Below are positions 34,265 through 43,455 of a stretch of 64,000 nucleotides of DNA, piece by piece. Made by a program: the position numbers and the translations under genes. Origin of the DNA: Sphingomonas panacisoli. Lineage in GTDB: Bacteria; Pseudomonadota; Alphaproteobacteria; Sphingomonadales; Sphingomonadaceae. The stretch is taken from contig NZ_CP042306.1 in NCBI RefSeq assembly GCF_007859635.1, positions 3,174,001-3,238,000 on the forward strand. The letters run 5' to 3'. The number at the start of each line of letters is the position of its first letter. Within the stretch, counting starts at the first letter, position 1. A model generated the notes under the pieces. It was not told the DNA's origin. It worked only from the letters and a program-made list of their open reading frames with translations, and did no database searches.

Positions 34265-35818
34265 TCATGGGCAAACGGTATCGTTGGTGACGTGCATCAT
34301 GCCGGTGAACCGCGCTTGGCGATCGGGACCGTACAGGACGTAGGAGACGTTGCACTTGCCGTCCCACACCAAAGTGCCCGGATAGACGTATCCGGCGATC
34401 GAGAATTGCGCCCGTCCGGTCACGCCGTCGAACTGGCCGTTGACACTGGCGGGCGAGCCGTCGCCGGCGTTGCCCGACCCGCTGAACATGCCGTTGGATT
34501 CAACGGTTATCTGGTAACGGCCGCCATTGGCTTCCCGCCACAGTCCGTTGAGCGCGGCGACACCGGCTTCCGATTCCGACGACGAGGAAGAGGGGGAAGG
34601 ACCAGTCTCCGGCACCTTCTTGGCCGCGTCCTTGATCGCGAAGATCATGACCAGCACCATGAACAGGAAGATCAATGTACCGCAGCCGATCGCGGTCCAT
34701 TTGACTACCGGCTGTTTGAGCGGGTTGGACCAATCGACCTGCGGCGCCTTGTTGCCGTCGCTGGTGTAGAGCGAGTTCACCGCTCCCGGTGGCGGAGGCG
34801 GCGGCGTCGGCCGCGGCGGGGACGCCGGCGCGGTGTTGTTGACCGCGGCGACGAGTTCCCCACGATAGTCTTTCGCGGTCTGCGGCCGGCTGGCCGGGCG
34901 GTTCGACAGGCCGCGCTCGATCAGCGAATCGACCGCGGGCGACACATCCGATCGCCCGCCCGACGGGGGCTGCCAGTGGCCCTGCGGCAGGACGTCGACC
35001 AGCAGTTCGTAGAACATCACCGACACCGAATAGATGTCGGCCGAGGGTCCCGCCGCGTCGGGATTGGTGATCTGTTCCGGCGCCATGTAGCGCGGCGTGC
35101 CGAGCCCGGTACCCGTCCCGCTCTCGATCTTGTTGGCTGCGCGCGCGATGCCGAAATCGAGAATCTTGAGCGGGGCCGCGGTCGGCGACGGGTCGGCCGT
35201 CAGCATGACGTTTTCGGGCTTCAGGTCGCGGTGGACGATCCCCATTGAATGCGCCGCGTCGAGCCCGTCGAGGATCTCGGCGATGATCCGCGCCGCGACG
35301 CGCAACGGAACTTCGGTACGCGCGGTGACCTGTTGCCGCAGCCATTCGCGCAGCGACACGCCGTTGACGAACTCCATCGACACGAACGGCTGGTCGTCCT
35401 GCTGGCCGACATTGTAGACCGACACAACGTTCTTGTGGCGGATGTCCTGGGTCAGCACGCCTTCGGAAATCAGCCGCTTGATCGCCGCATCGCCGCCGAC
35501 GACGTCCGACCGGATCAGCTTCAGCGCGACGGCGCGGTCACCGATACTGTCCTTCGCGCGATAGACGATGCCCATCCCGCCACGACCAATGATCGATTCG
35601 ATCGTGTAGCGTTCGGCGAACACCGTGCCGGGTTCGAGCGCGGTATCCTCGGACTGCTTGTATCCGCGCGGCTTGGTCTCGTCGCCGGAGATCGTGTTGA
35701 GGCTGCTGAGGTCGATCGGCCCCGACCCCGTCGCCTGGCCGGCTAAAGGCTTGCCGCAATGCTGGCAGAACGACGAGCCGTCCGGATTTTCGGCCTTGCA
35801 ATTGGGACAGGCGATCAT
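34265..35818 (-). CDS. Zinc-ribbon transmembrane Ser/Thr protein kinase
   Basis: A 517-residue Hanks-type kinase. An N-terminal zinc ribbon (Cys4, 7, 18, 21) precedes the kinase domain (about 70-330): glycine loop IGRGGMGIVYRAKD, Lys100 in VALKLI, catalytic Asp198 in HRDLKPEN, DFGIA at 221-225, and GTPRYMAPEQ. A proline-rich linker and one transmembrane helix (about 373-394) lead to an external C-terminal domain of roughly 110 residues. All catalytic residues are present, so it should be active. ATG 35818 overlaps the FHA gene stop by 4 bases, making kinase and phosphothreonine reader a coupled pair. Confidence 0.93.
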   Translation of the reverse strand: MIACPNCKAENPDGSSFCQHCGKPLAGQATGSGPIDLSSLNTISGDETKPRGYKQSEDTALEPGTVFAERYTIESIIGRGGMGIVYRAKDSIGDRAVALKLIRSDVVGGDAAIKRLISEGVLTQDIRHKNVVSVYNVGQQDDQPFVSMEFVNGVSLREWLRQQVTARTEVPLRVAARIIAEILDGLDAAHSMGIVHRDLKPENVMLTADPSPTAAPLKILDFGIARAANKIESGTGTGLGTPRYMAPEQITNPDAAGPSADIYSVSVMFYELLVDVLPQGHWQPPSGGRSDVSPAVDSLIERGLSNRPASRPQTAKDYRGELVAAVNNTAPASPPRPTPPPPPPGAVNSLYTSDGNKAPQVDWSNPLKQPVVKWTAIGCGTLIFLFMVLVMIFAIKDAAKKVPETGPSPSSSSSESEAGVAALNGLWREANGGRYQITVESNGMFSGSGNAGDGSPASVNGQFDGVTGRAQFSIAGYVYPGTLVWDGKCNVSYVLYGPDRQARFTGMMHVTNDTVCP

Positions 35819-36969
35819 GCCGCGGACTCCTGAATGGCGGGGGTGCGCGTCACCGTCACCAGGCTTACGCGATCGAATTCGCGCGCGAATCGCACCGCCA
35901 GTTTCAGCGCGCCGGGCGCCTTGACCAGCGGCTCGATCACGTCGCCGTCGTTGAGCGGCACGATCTTGTCGGGGCCGAGCGCCGACCCGTTGATCCGCAG
36001 GCCGTTACTGCCGCTCGCGCGCAGCATCAGCCGGTCGTTTTCGACGTAGAGTTCGAAATGCCGCCGCGACAGTTGCAGCGACTGGTCGGTGTCAGTCGCG
36101 CCCGACTGATCGACAACCGTCAAGTGCACGTCACCCTCGCCGCCCGCTGCCCGCGTCTTCGACCGCCCGAACGCCAGGATGCCGTCGGGGGTGGAGATAG
36201 GCAGTTCGAGCGCCGGCGTCTGTTGCTTGCCGAACCCGGCGAAGCGGAACGCGACCGATCGCGGCACGCGCAGATCCTCGGTGATGCCGCGCAGCCCCAG
36301 CCGCCGTTCCTCGACGTCGAGGCGGTGGATGTTCATGTCGATCGCCGACACGACCTTGCCGTCGTCCTTCGACCCGCGCGACGTGTTGTCGGTGATCTGG
36401 ATGACGTTGCCGTTCATCGCGTTTTCGGAGGAGATCTGGACCACCGGGCCCGCCGCTCCGGCGCTTTCGCCGGCGACGTTGAGCAGTACGCGGCTCGAAA
36501 AGGCGAAATTCTCCTGCCGTGCACGCCAGCGGGTCGCGACGGTCCACATGATTTCGACTTCGTGCAGGCCCGCGCGGTCGAATTCCTGCGCGGTCACGGA
36601 TGCGGGCGCACGCGTGCCCGGGTCGAGCGTTTCCCAGCCGAGGCGTTCTTCGCGCCAGTCGCCCTTTTCGCGGCTCCACAGGCCGGTCACGAACAGGGGG
36701 CGGTCGATGGTCGAGGAATTGTAGAGATCGAACGGCAACGCGACCGATCCGCCGATCGGCGCGTTCATCGTCGCGCCGGGAATGATCTGCAGATGCGGAT
36801 CGACGCAGACGTGGCAGAGCCCGTCGTCGCCGACCAGCCCACCGCATTCGGCGAACGCCATGCACCGCGCGAGCGGCTGGCCGCATTCCTCGCAGAACGC
36901 GGCCTCCGGGTCCTTCCTGACGGCTGCAACGCAGCAGTCCTTCGGACTACGCAGCCTCTTCATCGCCAT
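35815..36969 (-). CDS. Zinc-ribbon/FHA-domain protein
   Basis: A 384-residue cytosolic adaptor. The N-terminus has cysteine pairs (Cys26/29, Cys36/42, Cys52/55) of zinc-ribbon type. The middle (about 65-230) looks beta-rich and is unassigned. A C-terminal FHA domain (about 262-350) has LAFGRSKTR, LSRRHFELYV and SNGLRING, including the Arg, Ser, His and Asn residues used to bind phosphothreonine. It overlaps the kinase gene by 4 bases. It probably reads phosphorylation by that kinase and bridges it to the coiled-coil or protease proteins of the same operon. Confidence 0.85.
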   Translation of the reverse strand: MAMKRLRSPKDCCVAAVRKDPEAAFCEECGQPLARCMAFAECGGLVGDDGLCHVCVDPHLQIIPGATMNAPIGGSVALPFDLYNSSTIDRPLFVTGLWSREKGDWREERLGWETLDPGTRAPASVTAQEFDRAGLHEVEIMWTVATRWRARQENFAFSSRVLLNVAGESAGAAGPVVQISSENAMNGNVIQITDNTSRGSKDDGKVVSAIDMNIHRLDVEERRLGLRGITEDLRVPRSVAFRFAGFGKQQTPALELPISTPDGILAFGRSKTRAAGGEGDVHLTVVDQSGATDTDQSLQLSRRHFELYVENDRLMLRASGSNGLRINGSALGPDKIVPLNDGDVIEPLVKAPGALKLAVRFAREFDRVSLVTVTRTPAIQESAA

Positions 36970-36984
36970 GACCTGGGCCGCCCC

Positions 36985-38820
36985 TCAGGTGCGCATCTGG
37001 TGGCCGCAGCCGGTGCAGAAGCGCGCCTTGGACGACAGCGACTTGCCGCACGACGGGCATTCGACCGTCTCGTCCTCGGCCTCGGGCGTGCCGTCGGCCT
37101 TGGACGTCCGATCGCCGCCGCCGGCCCCGTAGGCGACACCGGTCGCGCCGGTCATGCCGGTCTTCAGAATGTTCAGCTCGTGCTCGCGGCTCGCCTGCAG
37201 GTCCGCCGTGCGATCCGCCGACATCTTGGCGACGACTTCGGCCATCTTCTCGCCGCCGGCGGCGCGCGCCTGCACCTCGGCGATCCGCGCCGCGGCGGCG
37301 TCGCCCGAATAGCTCGCGGTCAGCGCGCTGATCTGGTCCGGCGTCATGCCCGCGGCCGCGCCCAATTGGGCGACGCGACTGCGCGCCTCCGCGTCCATCG
37401 TTGCGATCGAATCGTCGGTGGTCGCGCGGTTGACCTTGATGCCGCGGTCGGCCTGACGATCGGACAGGTCCTCGTTGAGCATGCCGGTGCGTTTGAGGTT
37501 TTCGAACGCCTGGTCGGCCCAGCCCTTGGCCTTATCCTGTTCGAACGCGTCGCGATCCTTGTCGATGCCGAGGTCGGTCGTGGCGTCCTGGCTGCGCTCG
37601 CTCCGGTTGAAATCGCCGGTAGCGGCCCCTTCGCTGCGATTATATTCGCCGGTCGCCCGGCCCTCGCGCCGCTCGAAATCGCCTTCCAGCCCGCGTTCGT
37701 CGCGGTCGGTCTGACCTTCCGCCCGCCGCTCGCTGCGACCGAATTCGCTTTCCAGCCGGCGCATCTCGATGCCGTGCTGGCGCTCGAGCGTGTCGATCTC
37801 CTGCTCGACCCCGACCAGCCGTTTCTTGACGTCGGTCAGGTCGATGACGTGGCTCGCTTCGGCGATGTCGTTCTCGAATTTGCCCGCGCGCTCGTCGCGC
37901 AGCATGCGGATTTCGTGCTGCAGCGCCTCGGCTTCCTGCCGCCGCGCCGCGCCTTCGCGCGCATCGATGAACTGGACTTCGCTGTTGAGCACCATGTTGG
38001 CGAGGTCGTCCTCGCTCGCTTGCTCCAGCTTGGTCGCATCGACGTTCGCCTTGATCTGGACCGAGGTCGATTCGGACTGGCGCGCGACTTCGCGCTTCAT
38101 CAGCTCGAGCTGGTAGTCGAGCGCGCTCTGCTGGCGTTCGATCTCGGCGCGTTCGAGCTGTTCGCGCTCGACGGCGTTCATCGCCCAGGTGATCGACGCG
38201 TTCTTCACCATCACGCCGATGTCGCCGCAGATACGCTCGGCTTCGGTCATCATGTCGGCCTGGATCTGGTCCTGCAGCCCGCGATTGCCGCGAATCTCAT
38301 CGGCATTGTGCCGGTTGAGGATCGCTTCGAACACGCGGTCCTGAAACTGCGGCTCGATCCGGCTGAGCACATCGAACCGCGACAGCGCCTTGCGGCCCGG
38401 CAACTCGCCGTCCTTGGACGAGGCGTCCTTCTCGTTGCGCGAGACGCCGCTCATCAACCCAAGAATGTTCGACGGCTTGTCGGGGTTGAGCTGCAACTCC
38501 ATCGTGCAGGTGCCAGCGATCTCGACATTGTCCTTCGACATGCCCTTGACCGCGAACTGGATCTGGAACGGCTTCAGGTCGGCCAGCATCACCGCATAGT
38601 GATGCGATCCGCCGATCAGCCCCTTCACCTTTTCCCACAGCCCGCCGACCGAGAATTGCGTTCCCTTGAACGAGTCGATCAGCGCGCCGTCGCGAAACAG
38701 CAGTGCCGCGATGTCGGGCGGCGAGGCGAAGCGCTTTTCGAAGAAGCTCTTGAATTCGGATTCGCGGACGAATTCGGCGAGCAGATTGGGGTCCGTCAGG
38801 ACAAGTGGGTTCGACTCCAT
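36985..38820 (-). CDS. Coiled-coil protein with SPFH-like head and C-terminal zinc ribbon
   Basis: A 611-residue protein. The N-terminal 200 residues (LLFRDGALIDSFKGTQFSVG, then VEIAGTCTMELQLNP) resemble SPFH/band-7-like or virion-core-like domains of bacterial stress proteins. Residues about 210-400 form a long charged coiled coil. A stretch near 350-400 repeats short GEYNRSEG/GDFNRSER units. The C-terminus is a zinc ribbon (Cys588, 591, 602, 605). No membrane helix is seen. It stands between the small membrane protein (3-base gap upstream) and the FHA gene. It is likely to form an oligomer scaffold; the exact family is not certain. Confidence 0.65.
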   Translation of the reverse strand: MESNPLVLTDPNLLAEFVRESEFKSFFEKRFASPPDIAALLFRDGALIDSFKGTQFSVGGLWEKVKGLIGGSHHYAVMLADLKPFQIQFAVKGMSKDNVEIAGTCTMELQLNPDKPSNILGLMSGVSRNEKDASSKDGELPGRKALSRFDVLSRIEPQFQDRVFEAILNRHNADEIRGNRGLQDQIQADMMTEAERICGDIGVMVKNASITWAMNAVEREQLERAEIERQQSALDYQLELMKREVARQSESTSVQIKANVDATKLEQASEDDLANMVLNSEVQFIDAREGAARRQEAEALQHEIRMLRDERAGKFENDIAEASHVIDLTDVKKRLVGVEQEIDTLERQHGIEMRRLESEFGRSERRAEGQTDRDERGLEGDFERREGRATGEYNRSEGAATGDFNRSERSQDATTDLGIDKDRDAFEQDKAKGWADQAFENLKRTGMLNEDLSDRQADRGIKVNRATTDDSIATMDAEARSRVAQLGAAAGMTPDQISALTASYSGDAAAARIAEVQARAAGGEKMAEVVAKMSADRTADLQASREHELNILKTGMTGATGVAYGAGGGDRTSKADGTPEAEDETVECPSCGKSLSSKARFCTGCGHQMRT

Positions 38821-38823
38821 GGG

Positions 38824-39396
38824 TTACGCTTCCTCCCACTTACGATGCTGGAAATAGTGATAAACGTTGTAGCCGATCACCAGCACGATGATGACCGTCG
38901 CGATCGGGTGCTGCGAGATGATGTATTGGATCTTGCCGCTGGCGGTCAGGTTCTGGACCGACTTTTCCATCGCGCCGACATTGCCCACCACGCCCATGAT
39001 GCTGCACGCGAGCGTGAACAGCGACATGAGCAAGGCGGCGAGCCGAGCGAAGTGCGACCCCTTAGCGAGACCGCTGGACGCGGCCAGCGCCTCGATCCGC
39101 TCGCGTTCGGTCAGTTCGGCCTCGTGCGCCGCGCCGCGCGCGATCGCTTCCTCGCGCGCTTTCTTGTCGACGGTCAGGAAGTCGGGCTGCGCATCCTTGT
39201 TGCGCTTCGCGGTCGAGGCGACGGTCAGATTGTACGCGCGACGGCGCCACCACGCGACCAAGGCGAGGAAGATCCACACCAGCGCGACCGCCACCGTAAT
39301 CTTGGCGGTTATATCGATCAGCGGCCAAGCTTCGGGAGGAATTCGATCAATCGCGTCCTGCACGTTCGCAGGAATCATGTCCGGACTGGACTGCAT
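38824..39396 (-). CDS. Small three-helix membrane protein, first gene of the kinase operon
   Basis: A 190-residue protein with helices near 33-50 (ITVAVALVWIFLALVAWW), 121-140 (ARLAALLMSLFTLACSIMGV) and 163-180 (IATVIIVLVIGYNVYHYF), and a charged, Lys/Glu-rich cytosolic stretch between the first two. ATG 39396 follows GGGGGGAG. It leads a tight operon through the SPFH-like, FHA, kinase and protease genes. No family is recognised; it probably anchors the module at the inner membrane. Confidence 0.75.
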   Translation of the reverse strand: MQSSPDMIPANVQDAIDRIPPEAWPLIDITAKITVAVALVWIFLALVAWWRRRAYNLTVASTAKRNKDAQPDFLTVDKKAREEAIARGAAHEAELTERERIEALAASSGLAKGSHFARLAALLMSLFTLACSIMGVVGNVGAMEKSVQNLTASGKIQYIISQHPIATVIIVLVIGYNVYHYFQHRKWEEA

Positions 39397-39614
39397 CAAC
39401 TATACTCCCCCCAATACAGTGCGAGTCGGAGCGTAACCATGCGGCCAAGCCGTTGCAAGCATCGAACCGGAACTACTTTTCACAGCGCCGCTCTTGACTC
39501 CGTTCGAACCATCCGGTGTCATCCGTTAAAGTACTGAAGTGGCTAACGGCGATACGCTGCGTAGTAATATTGATGAATCGAGTTTGTTTTTCAGTGTTTT
39601 AACATAGGGGGCGG

Positions 39615-40115
39615 ATGATGTTGACGCGGGACTCACTGGCGGCGGCGGCAGGCGGCCGGGCGCCGGCACGCATGTCTTTCCTCATCCTCGAAATGTTCCC
39701 GTTCCTCCTGATCCCGGTACTGATCTACAATCTGTTCGCCGCATTCGTCGGCGGCACCGTGCCGGGGACCGAGATTCCGCGCATGCTGGCCGGGGTGAAT
39801 GGCGCCGCGATCACCGTGACGATGATTTCTGGGGTGCGGTTCAGCCTCAGCTGGGGCGATCTGCTGCTGACCTTCTCGATCATCTTTCTGTTCGTCGAAG
39901 TGATCAAGTCGACGCGGACCTATTCGCCGACGATCATCAATCACATGGCGTCGATGGTGCTGTTCATCTTCTGCCTGATCGAATTCCTGCTCTTCCCCAG
40001 CTTCGGCACGTCGGCCTTCTTCCTGCTGACGATGATGGTGCTGGTCGACGCGCTGGCCGGGATGATCGTGACGATCGTGTCCGCGCGCCGCGACTTCGGA
40101 ATCGAACAAGCCTGA
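39615..40115 (+). CDS. Multi-helix inner-membrane protein of unknown function
   Basis: A 166-residue protein with about four transmembrane helices (SFLILEMFPFLLIPVLIYNL, LLLTFSIIFLFVEVIKS, MASMVLFIFCLIEFLLF, FFLLTMMVLVDALAGMIV). It matches a group of short uncharacterised proteobacterial membrane proteins. AGGGG precedes ATG 39615 and 39618; either could start. It is divergent from the kinase operon across a 218-base gap and followed by a lipoprotein gene, so it may belong to the same envelope module. Confidence 0.75.
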   Translation: MMLTRDSLAAAAGGRAPARMSFLILEMFPFLLIPVLIYNLFAAFVGGTVPGTEIPRMLAGVNGAAITVTMISGVRFSLSWGDLLLTFSIIFLFVEVIKSTRTYSPTIINHMASMVLFIFCLIEFLLFPSFGTSAFFLLTMMVLVDALAGMIVTIVSARRDFGIEQA

Positions 40116-40143
40116 CGCGGCCGGCCGGGGGGCCGGAGCGCGT
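40116..40143. repeat. GC-rich hairpin between membrane protein and lipoprotein genes
   Basis: CGCGGCCGGCC and GGCCGGAGCGCG pair imperfectly around a G-rich loop directly after the stop at 40115. There is no T-run. It could be an mRNA 3' stabiliser or weak terminator. Confidence 0.4.
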
Positions 40144-40159
40144 CCTAGTGTCGGGGGTT

Positions 40160-41669
40160 ATGATGGTCGGTGGCGCCACGCGTCTGTTGCTGTCCGGGCT
40201 GCTCGCCGTCGCCCTGTCGGCGTGTTCGTTCGGCCCGCAACTGCAGCGCGTCGCGACCGATCAGGACCAGATGATCGCGAACGCGGAGGACGAGCTGATG
40301 CTCCGCAACATCGTCCGCGCGCGCGAACGCTTCCCGCTGCATTTCCTGACCATCGTCGAGACCAACGGCGACGCGCAATTGTCGATGGCCGGATCGGTCG
40401 GGGGCGCCTTTCCCGAAGGCGCGCTGACCCAGAATTTCGGGCCGTCGGGCGCGCTGACAGGATCGTCCACCGGCCGCGGCGTCGTCAACATCACCCCCCA
40501 ATCTCAGCGCCGGCGTGACCTCGCGTCCCAGCTTCCGCGCCGCCGTGCTCGCCACCGAGAAATTCCAGCGCGGCATCCAGACGCCGGTCAGCCCGGCGAC
40601 GATCGCCTATTATATCGACGCCGGCTGGCCCGACGAATTGATCATGTCGCTCTTCATCGAACGGCTCGACCTGTACGACGCCGACAAGTCCGACAACGAC
40701 AAGACGGCGCGGATCGGCTCGATCTATAACGAGCCCGACAGTTCGTACGGCTTCGGCGTCTTCCTGTGCCGCTACAGCCTGGCCTCGCGCGCGTCGCGCG
40801 TAACGGCACCGCTCGGCTCGGCGGCGGAGATGACCGCGCCGGTCGTCGGGGGCAAGGGACGCGAAAGCCCGACCAGCCGGGCGCGCGACACGCAGGACTT
40901 CGTCAACCTGCTCAAGAACGACGAGATCGCGATCAGCGACGGCCAGCTATCCTATCGCTCCGGCCCGAAATATTCGGTCGGGCTGGTACCGCGGCCCGAT
41001 CGCTGCGGCCGCGCGGTCAGCGACGGCGATATCGGCTTCACCCCCGGCGAAATGCGCGGCGACCGGCTGGTCATCAGCGGGCAATCGGTGGCGAAGAGCG
41101 ACGTAATCGTGTTCTACGATGCCGCCGATCCCAAGAACGGGCTGCGCTATTTCTACCGCGACGAGATGCTGCGCGACGGATCGTGCATCGCGACCGACTT
41201 CGCGCCGCAGATCGCCGATGCCGCCAGGCTATCGGCGCTCGAGCGCTGTTTCCCGGCGAACGGCATCAAGCGGCCGCATCGTGTGCGGATCGACATCCAG
41301 TTCCGTTCGGTCGAGGACATCATCTACTTCCTCGGCGAGTACAGCCGCGAAGGCGACGACGTCTACAAGCTGCCGTTCGAGGATTATCGGCGGCGTTGCG
41401 GCGGCGAGGGCGAAGGCAATCCGATGCGCGCGCCGAAATGGATCATCCGGCTGAGCGAAGGATCAGGCAAGGGGCTGATCGACACCAGTTTCCGCGACAA
41501 GCGCTTCTTCGTGCCCGAGGAACCGGCGGCCAGTTCGGCGGGCTGCGAACCGACCGGCAGCGCGGGGACGCGCAGCATCCAAGTGATCGCATTGCTGGAG
41601 CAGCTCCTCAACCTGCACAAATCGGCAGATCAACTTCCCTCGTCGGTGTCGATCACCGGAATCCGCTAG
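40160..41669 (+). pseudogene. Outer-membrane lipoprotein of unknown function, one-base frameshift
   Basis: Begins at ATG 40160/40163 with a lipoprotein signal whose lipobox is LSAC, then ELMLRNIVRARERFPLHFLT, typical of a widespread uncharacterised lipoprotein family. The frame breaks at a C6 run (40494-40499); removing one C gives VNITPNLSAGVTSRPSFR and continues 384 codons to 41669 (LATEKFQRGIQTPVSPATI, then PDELIMSLFIERLD). With that correction the product is about 502 residues, normal for the family. As written, the first part stops at 40729 and the second part opens at GTG 40515. It is either a sequencing error or a recent mutation. It follows the four-helix membrane protein. Confidence 0.8.
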
Positions 41670-42610
41670 GCGTCGGGCAGCAGGCCCCGCGCATCGCCGA
41701 ACTTTACCCCGGCATCCTCGTGCGGGCGGACATAGACGCGATAGATCGCCGGAAACGCGGCCTGGAGGTCGCGCTCGATCTCGTCCACCATCCGCTCGAC
41801 GTCGCCCGCGCTCAGGCGGTTGTCGAAATCGACATTGACCGCCGCGACGATCTGTTCGGGCGCGTTGTGGATCGTCATGATCTCGCCCACGCCCATGATG
41901 CCCGGCCGCGTCGCCGCGCGACGGATGCCGTCGATCAGCGCGGGGTCGGCCGCCTCGCCGATCAGCAGTCCCTTGGCCTCGCGCGCCAGGAAGATCGCGA
42001 CCACGCCGAGCAACAGCCCGATCAGCACCGACGCGACGCCGTCGAAGCGCGGATCGCCAGTCGCCTGGCTGATCGCAAGACCGACCGCGGCGATCAGAAT
42101 GCCCGCCATCGCCGCGCCGTTTTCGAGCAGGACGATGACAGTCGCCGCATCCTTGGTGGAGACCAAGGCGCGCCACCACGATTTGGGCCCGCGCGCGCGG
42201 TTGAATTCCTGGAACGCGGCGAGCGTCGATCCACCTTCGAGCAGGAAAGCGAACGCCAGCACGGCATAGGCGATCAGCGGCGACACTGCGGGCTCGGGCG
42301 CGAGGAAATGGATGACGCCTTCGTAGACCGACACGCCCGCGCCCAGCGCGAACACCAGCAGCGCGACGACGAAGCTCCAGAAATAGAGTTCGCGTCCGTA
42401 GCCGGCGGGGTGTGTCGCATCGGCCGGCTTGGCCGCGCGCTTCTGGCCGTACATCAGCAGCAACTGGTTGGTCGAATCGACCAGGCTATGAACGCCTTCG
42501 GTCAGCATGGCCGACGATCCGGTGATCGCCGCCGCGACGAACTTCGCGACCGCGATGCCGAGGTTGGCCGCCAGCGCGACGATCAATACGCGATTGTTTT
42601 CCGCCTTCAT
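41666..42610 (-). CDS. Cation diffusion facilitator (CDF) transporter
   Basis: A 314-residue inner-membrane metal/proton antiporter. Six helices are visible; the metal-site motif in helix 2 reads MLTEGVHSLVDSTNQ, and helix 5 has the partner site near VLLENGAAMAG. The C-terminal cytosolic domain (about 210-300, IHNAPEQIVAAVNVDFD) is the CDF dimerisation domain. The metal (Zn, Co, Fe or Mn) cannot be told. It converges on the lipoprotein gene and shares CTAG at the stops. Confidence 0.9.
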   Translation of the reverse strand: MKAENNRVLIVALAANLGIAVAKFVAAAITGSSAMLTEGVHSLVDSTNQLLLMYGQKRAAKPADATHPAGYGRELYFWSFVVALLVFALGAGVSVYEGVIHFLAPEPAVSPLIAYAVLAFAFLLEGGSTLAAFQEFNRARGPKSWWRALVSTKDAATVIVLLENGAAMAGILIAAVGLAISQATGDPRFDGVASVLIGLLLGVVAIFLAREAKGLLIGEAADPALIDGIRRAATRPGIMGVGEIMTIHNAPEQIVAAVNVDFDNRLSAGDVERMVDEIERDLQAAFPAIYRVYVRPHEDAGVKFGDARGLLPDA

Positions 42611-42661
42611 CGCGCCGCCATAGCAAAGCGGCGGCGCTTGGCCATGGCCGAGATCAGGGCG

Positions 42662-43402
42662 TCAGACGACCTTGCGGCCGAAACCGCCGGGCGCCGCGGT
42701 GGATGAGGACGTGCCCGACAGGGCGTCGAGCCGCGCCCGTTGCGCCGCGGCATGCGTGGCGGCCGTCTCGATCGGACCCGCCGGTGCCGGCCCAACCTCG
42801 CGCTCCGCCCGGCGCCGCGCGATGGCCGCGATCGCCGCGAGCGTCCCGCCGATCACGAGATCGCGGAACCCGCGGACGCGCAGGAACAGCAGCAGGAACA
42901 TGATGAAGATCGTCGCGACGATCGAGCCCCTGCGACGGCCGGACGAACTGCGTACCGGTTGCGCGGCGACCGGCTGGCCGCGCGCATCGTCGGCGCTGCC
43001 GTTCGTTCCCCACGGGTCGGCGGCGGGCGCGCGCGACGCGCTGGCCGGCGTGGGCGGCGTGTAACCCTGGGTCGGATCGTCGCCGAGCGCGTAGCGCAGG
43101 TCCGCCATCAGCGCGCCGTCGACCCTTACGTATCTGTCGTCGTGAAACAGCACGAACCCGGCATCGCCGCCGCTCGACGCGACGCTGGCGCCGTTCACGG
43201 TGTGGATCGGGTAGATATAGCCGAGGTCGAAATATTGGCCATCGCGTTCGAACGCCGGTTCGTCGGGCAGATCGCGGACCAGATCGATCTTCTGCAGCGG
43301 CGTCATCACGTGGCGGCGCCCGTCATCGGCGGCGGCCGGCAGCGCGGCGAAGGCCGCGATCGACGCGGCGAGCGTCAGGATCGGTCGAACGGATCTCATC
43401 AT
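42662..43402 (-). CDS. Exported protein with C-terminal membrane helix, unknown function
   Basis: A 246-residue protein with a signal peptide (to about PAAADDG), a periplasmic region containing YIYPIHTVNGASVASSGGDA, a Pro/Ala-rich linker, a transmembrane helix near residues 164-182 (IVATIFIMFLLLFLRVRG) and a cytosolic Arg/Ala-rich tail. No family is recognised. ATG 43402 with GGGGAGG upstream is preferred to TTG 43414. It lies between the CDF and DUF1810 genes on the same strand but with gaps of about 50 bases, so operon membership is unclear. Confidence 0.7.
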   Translation of the reverse strand: MMRSVRPILTLAASIAAFAALPAAADDGRRHVMTPLQKIDLVRDLPDEPAFERDGQYFDLGYIYPIHTVNGASVASSGGDAGFVLFHDDRYVRVDGALMADLRYALGDDPTQGYTPPTPASASRAPAADPWGTNGSADDARGQPVAAQPVRSSSGRRRGSIVATIFIMFLLLFLRVRGFRDLVIGGTLAAIAAIARRRAEREVGPAPAGPIETAATHAAAQRARLDALSGTSSSTAAPGGFGRKVV

Positions 43403-43455
43403 GCCTCCCCGCAATCAGGTCAGGCTCGCATTAGGACCGATCCGGTAAAGAATGG

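Noticed and set aside
31495..39396. Known defence systems (CBASS, Pycsar, Gabija, Thoeris, BREX, restriction-modification)
   Set aside because: No cyclase, TIR, methyltransferase, nuclease or helicase gene is present, so none of these labels fits the kinase/FHA/protease set.
36058..39537. A very long open frame (about 1159 codons) on the + strand opposite the FHA and coiled-coil genes
   Set aside because: It is antisense to genes with clear domains and has Arg/Ala/Asp-rich, low-complexity product. Long antisense frames are expected in DNA this rich in G and C.
31495..41669. Genomic island or prophage
   Set aside because: No integrase, transposase, tRNA target, flanking repeat or obvious composition change was seen.
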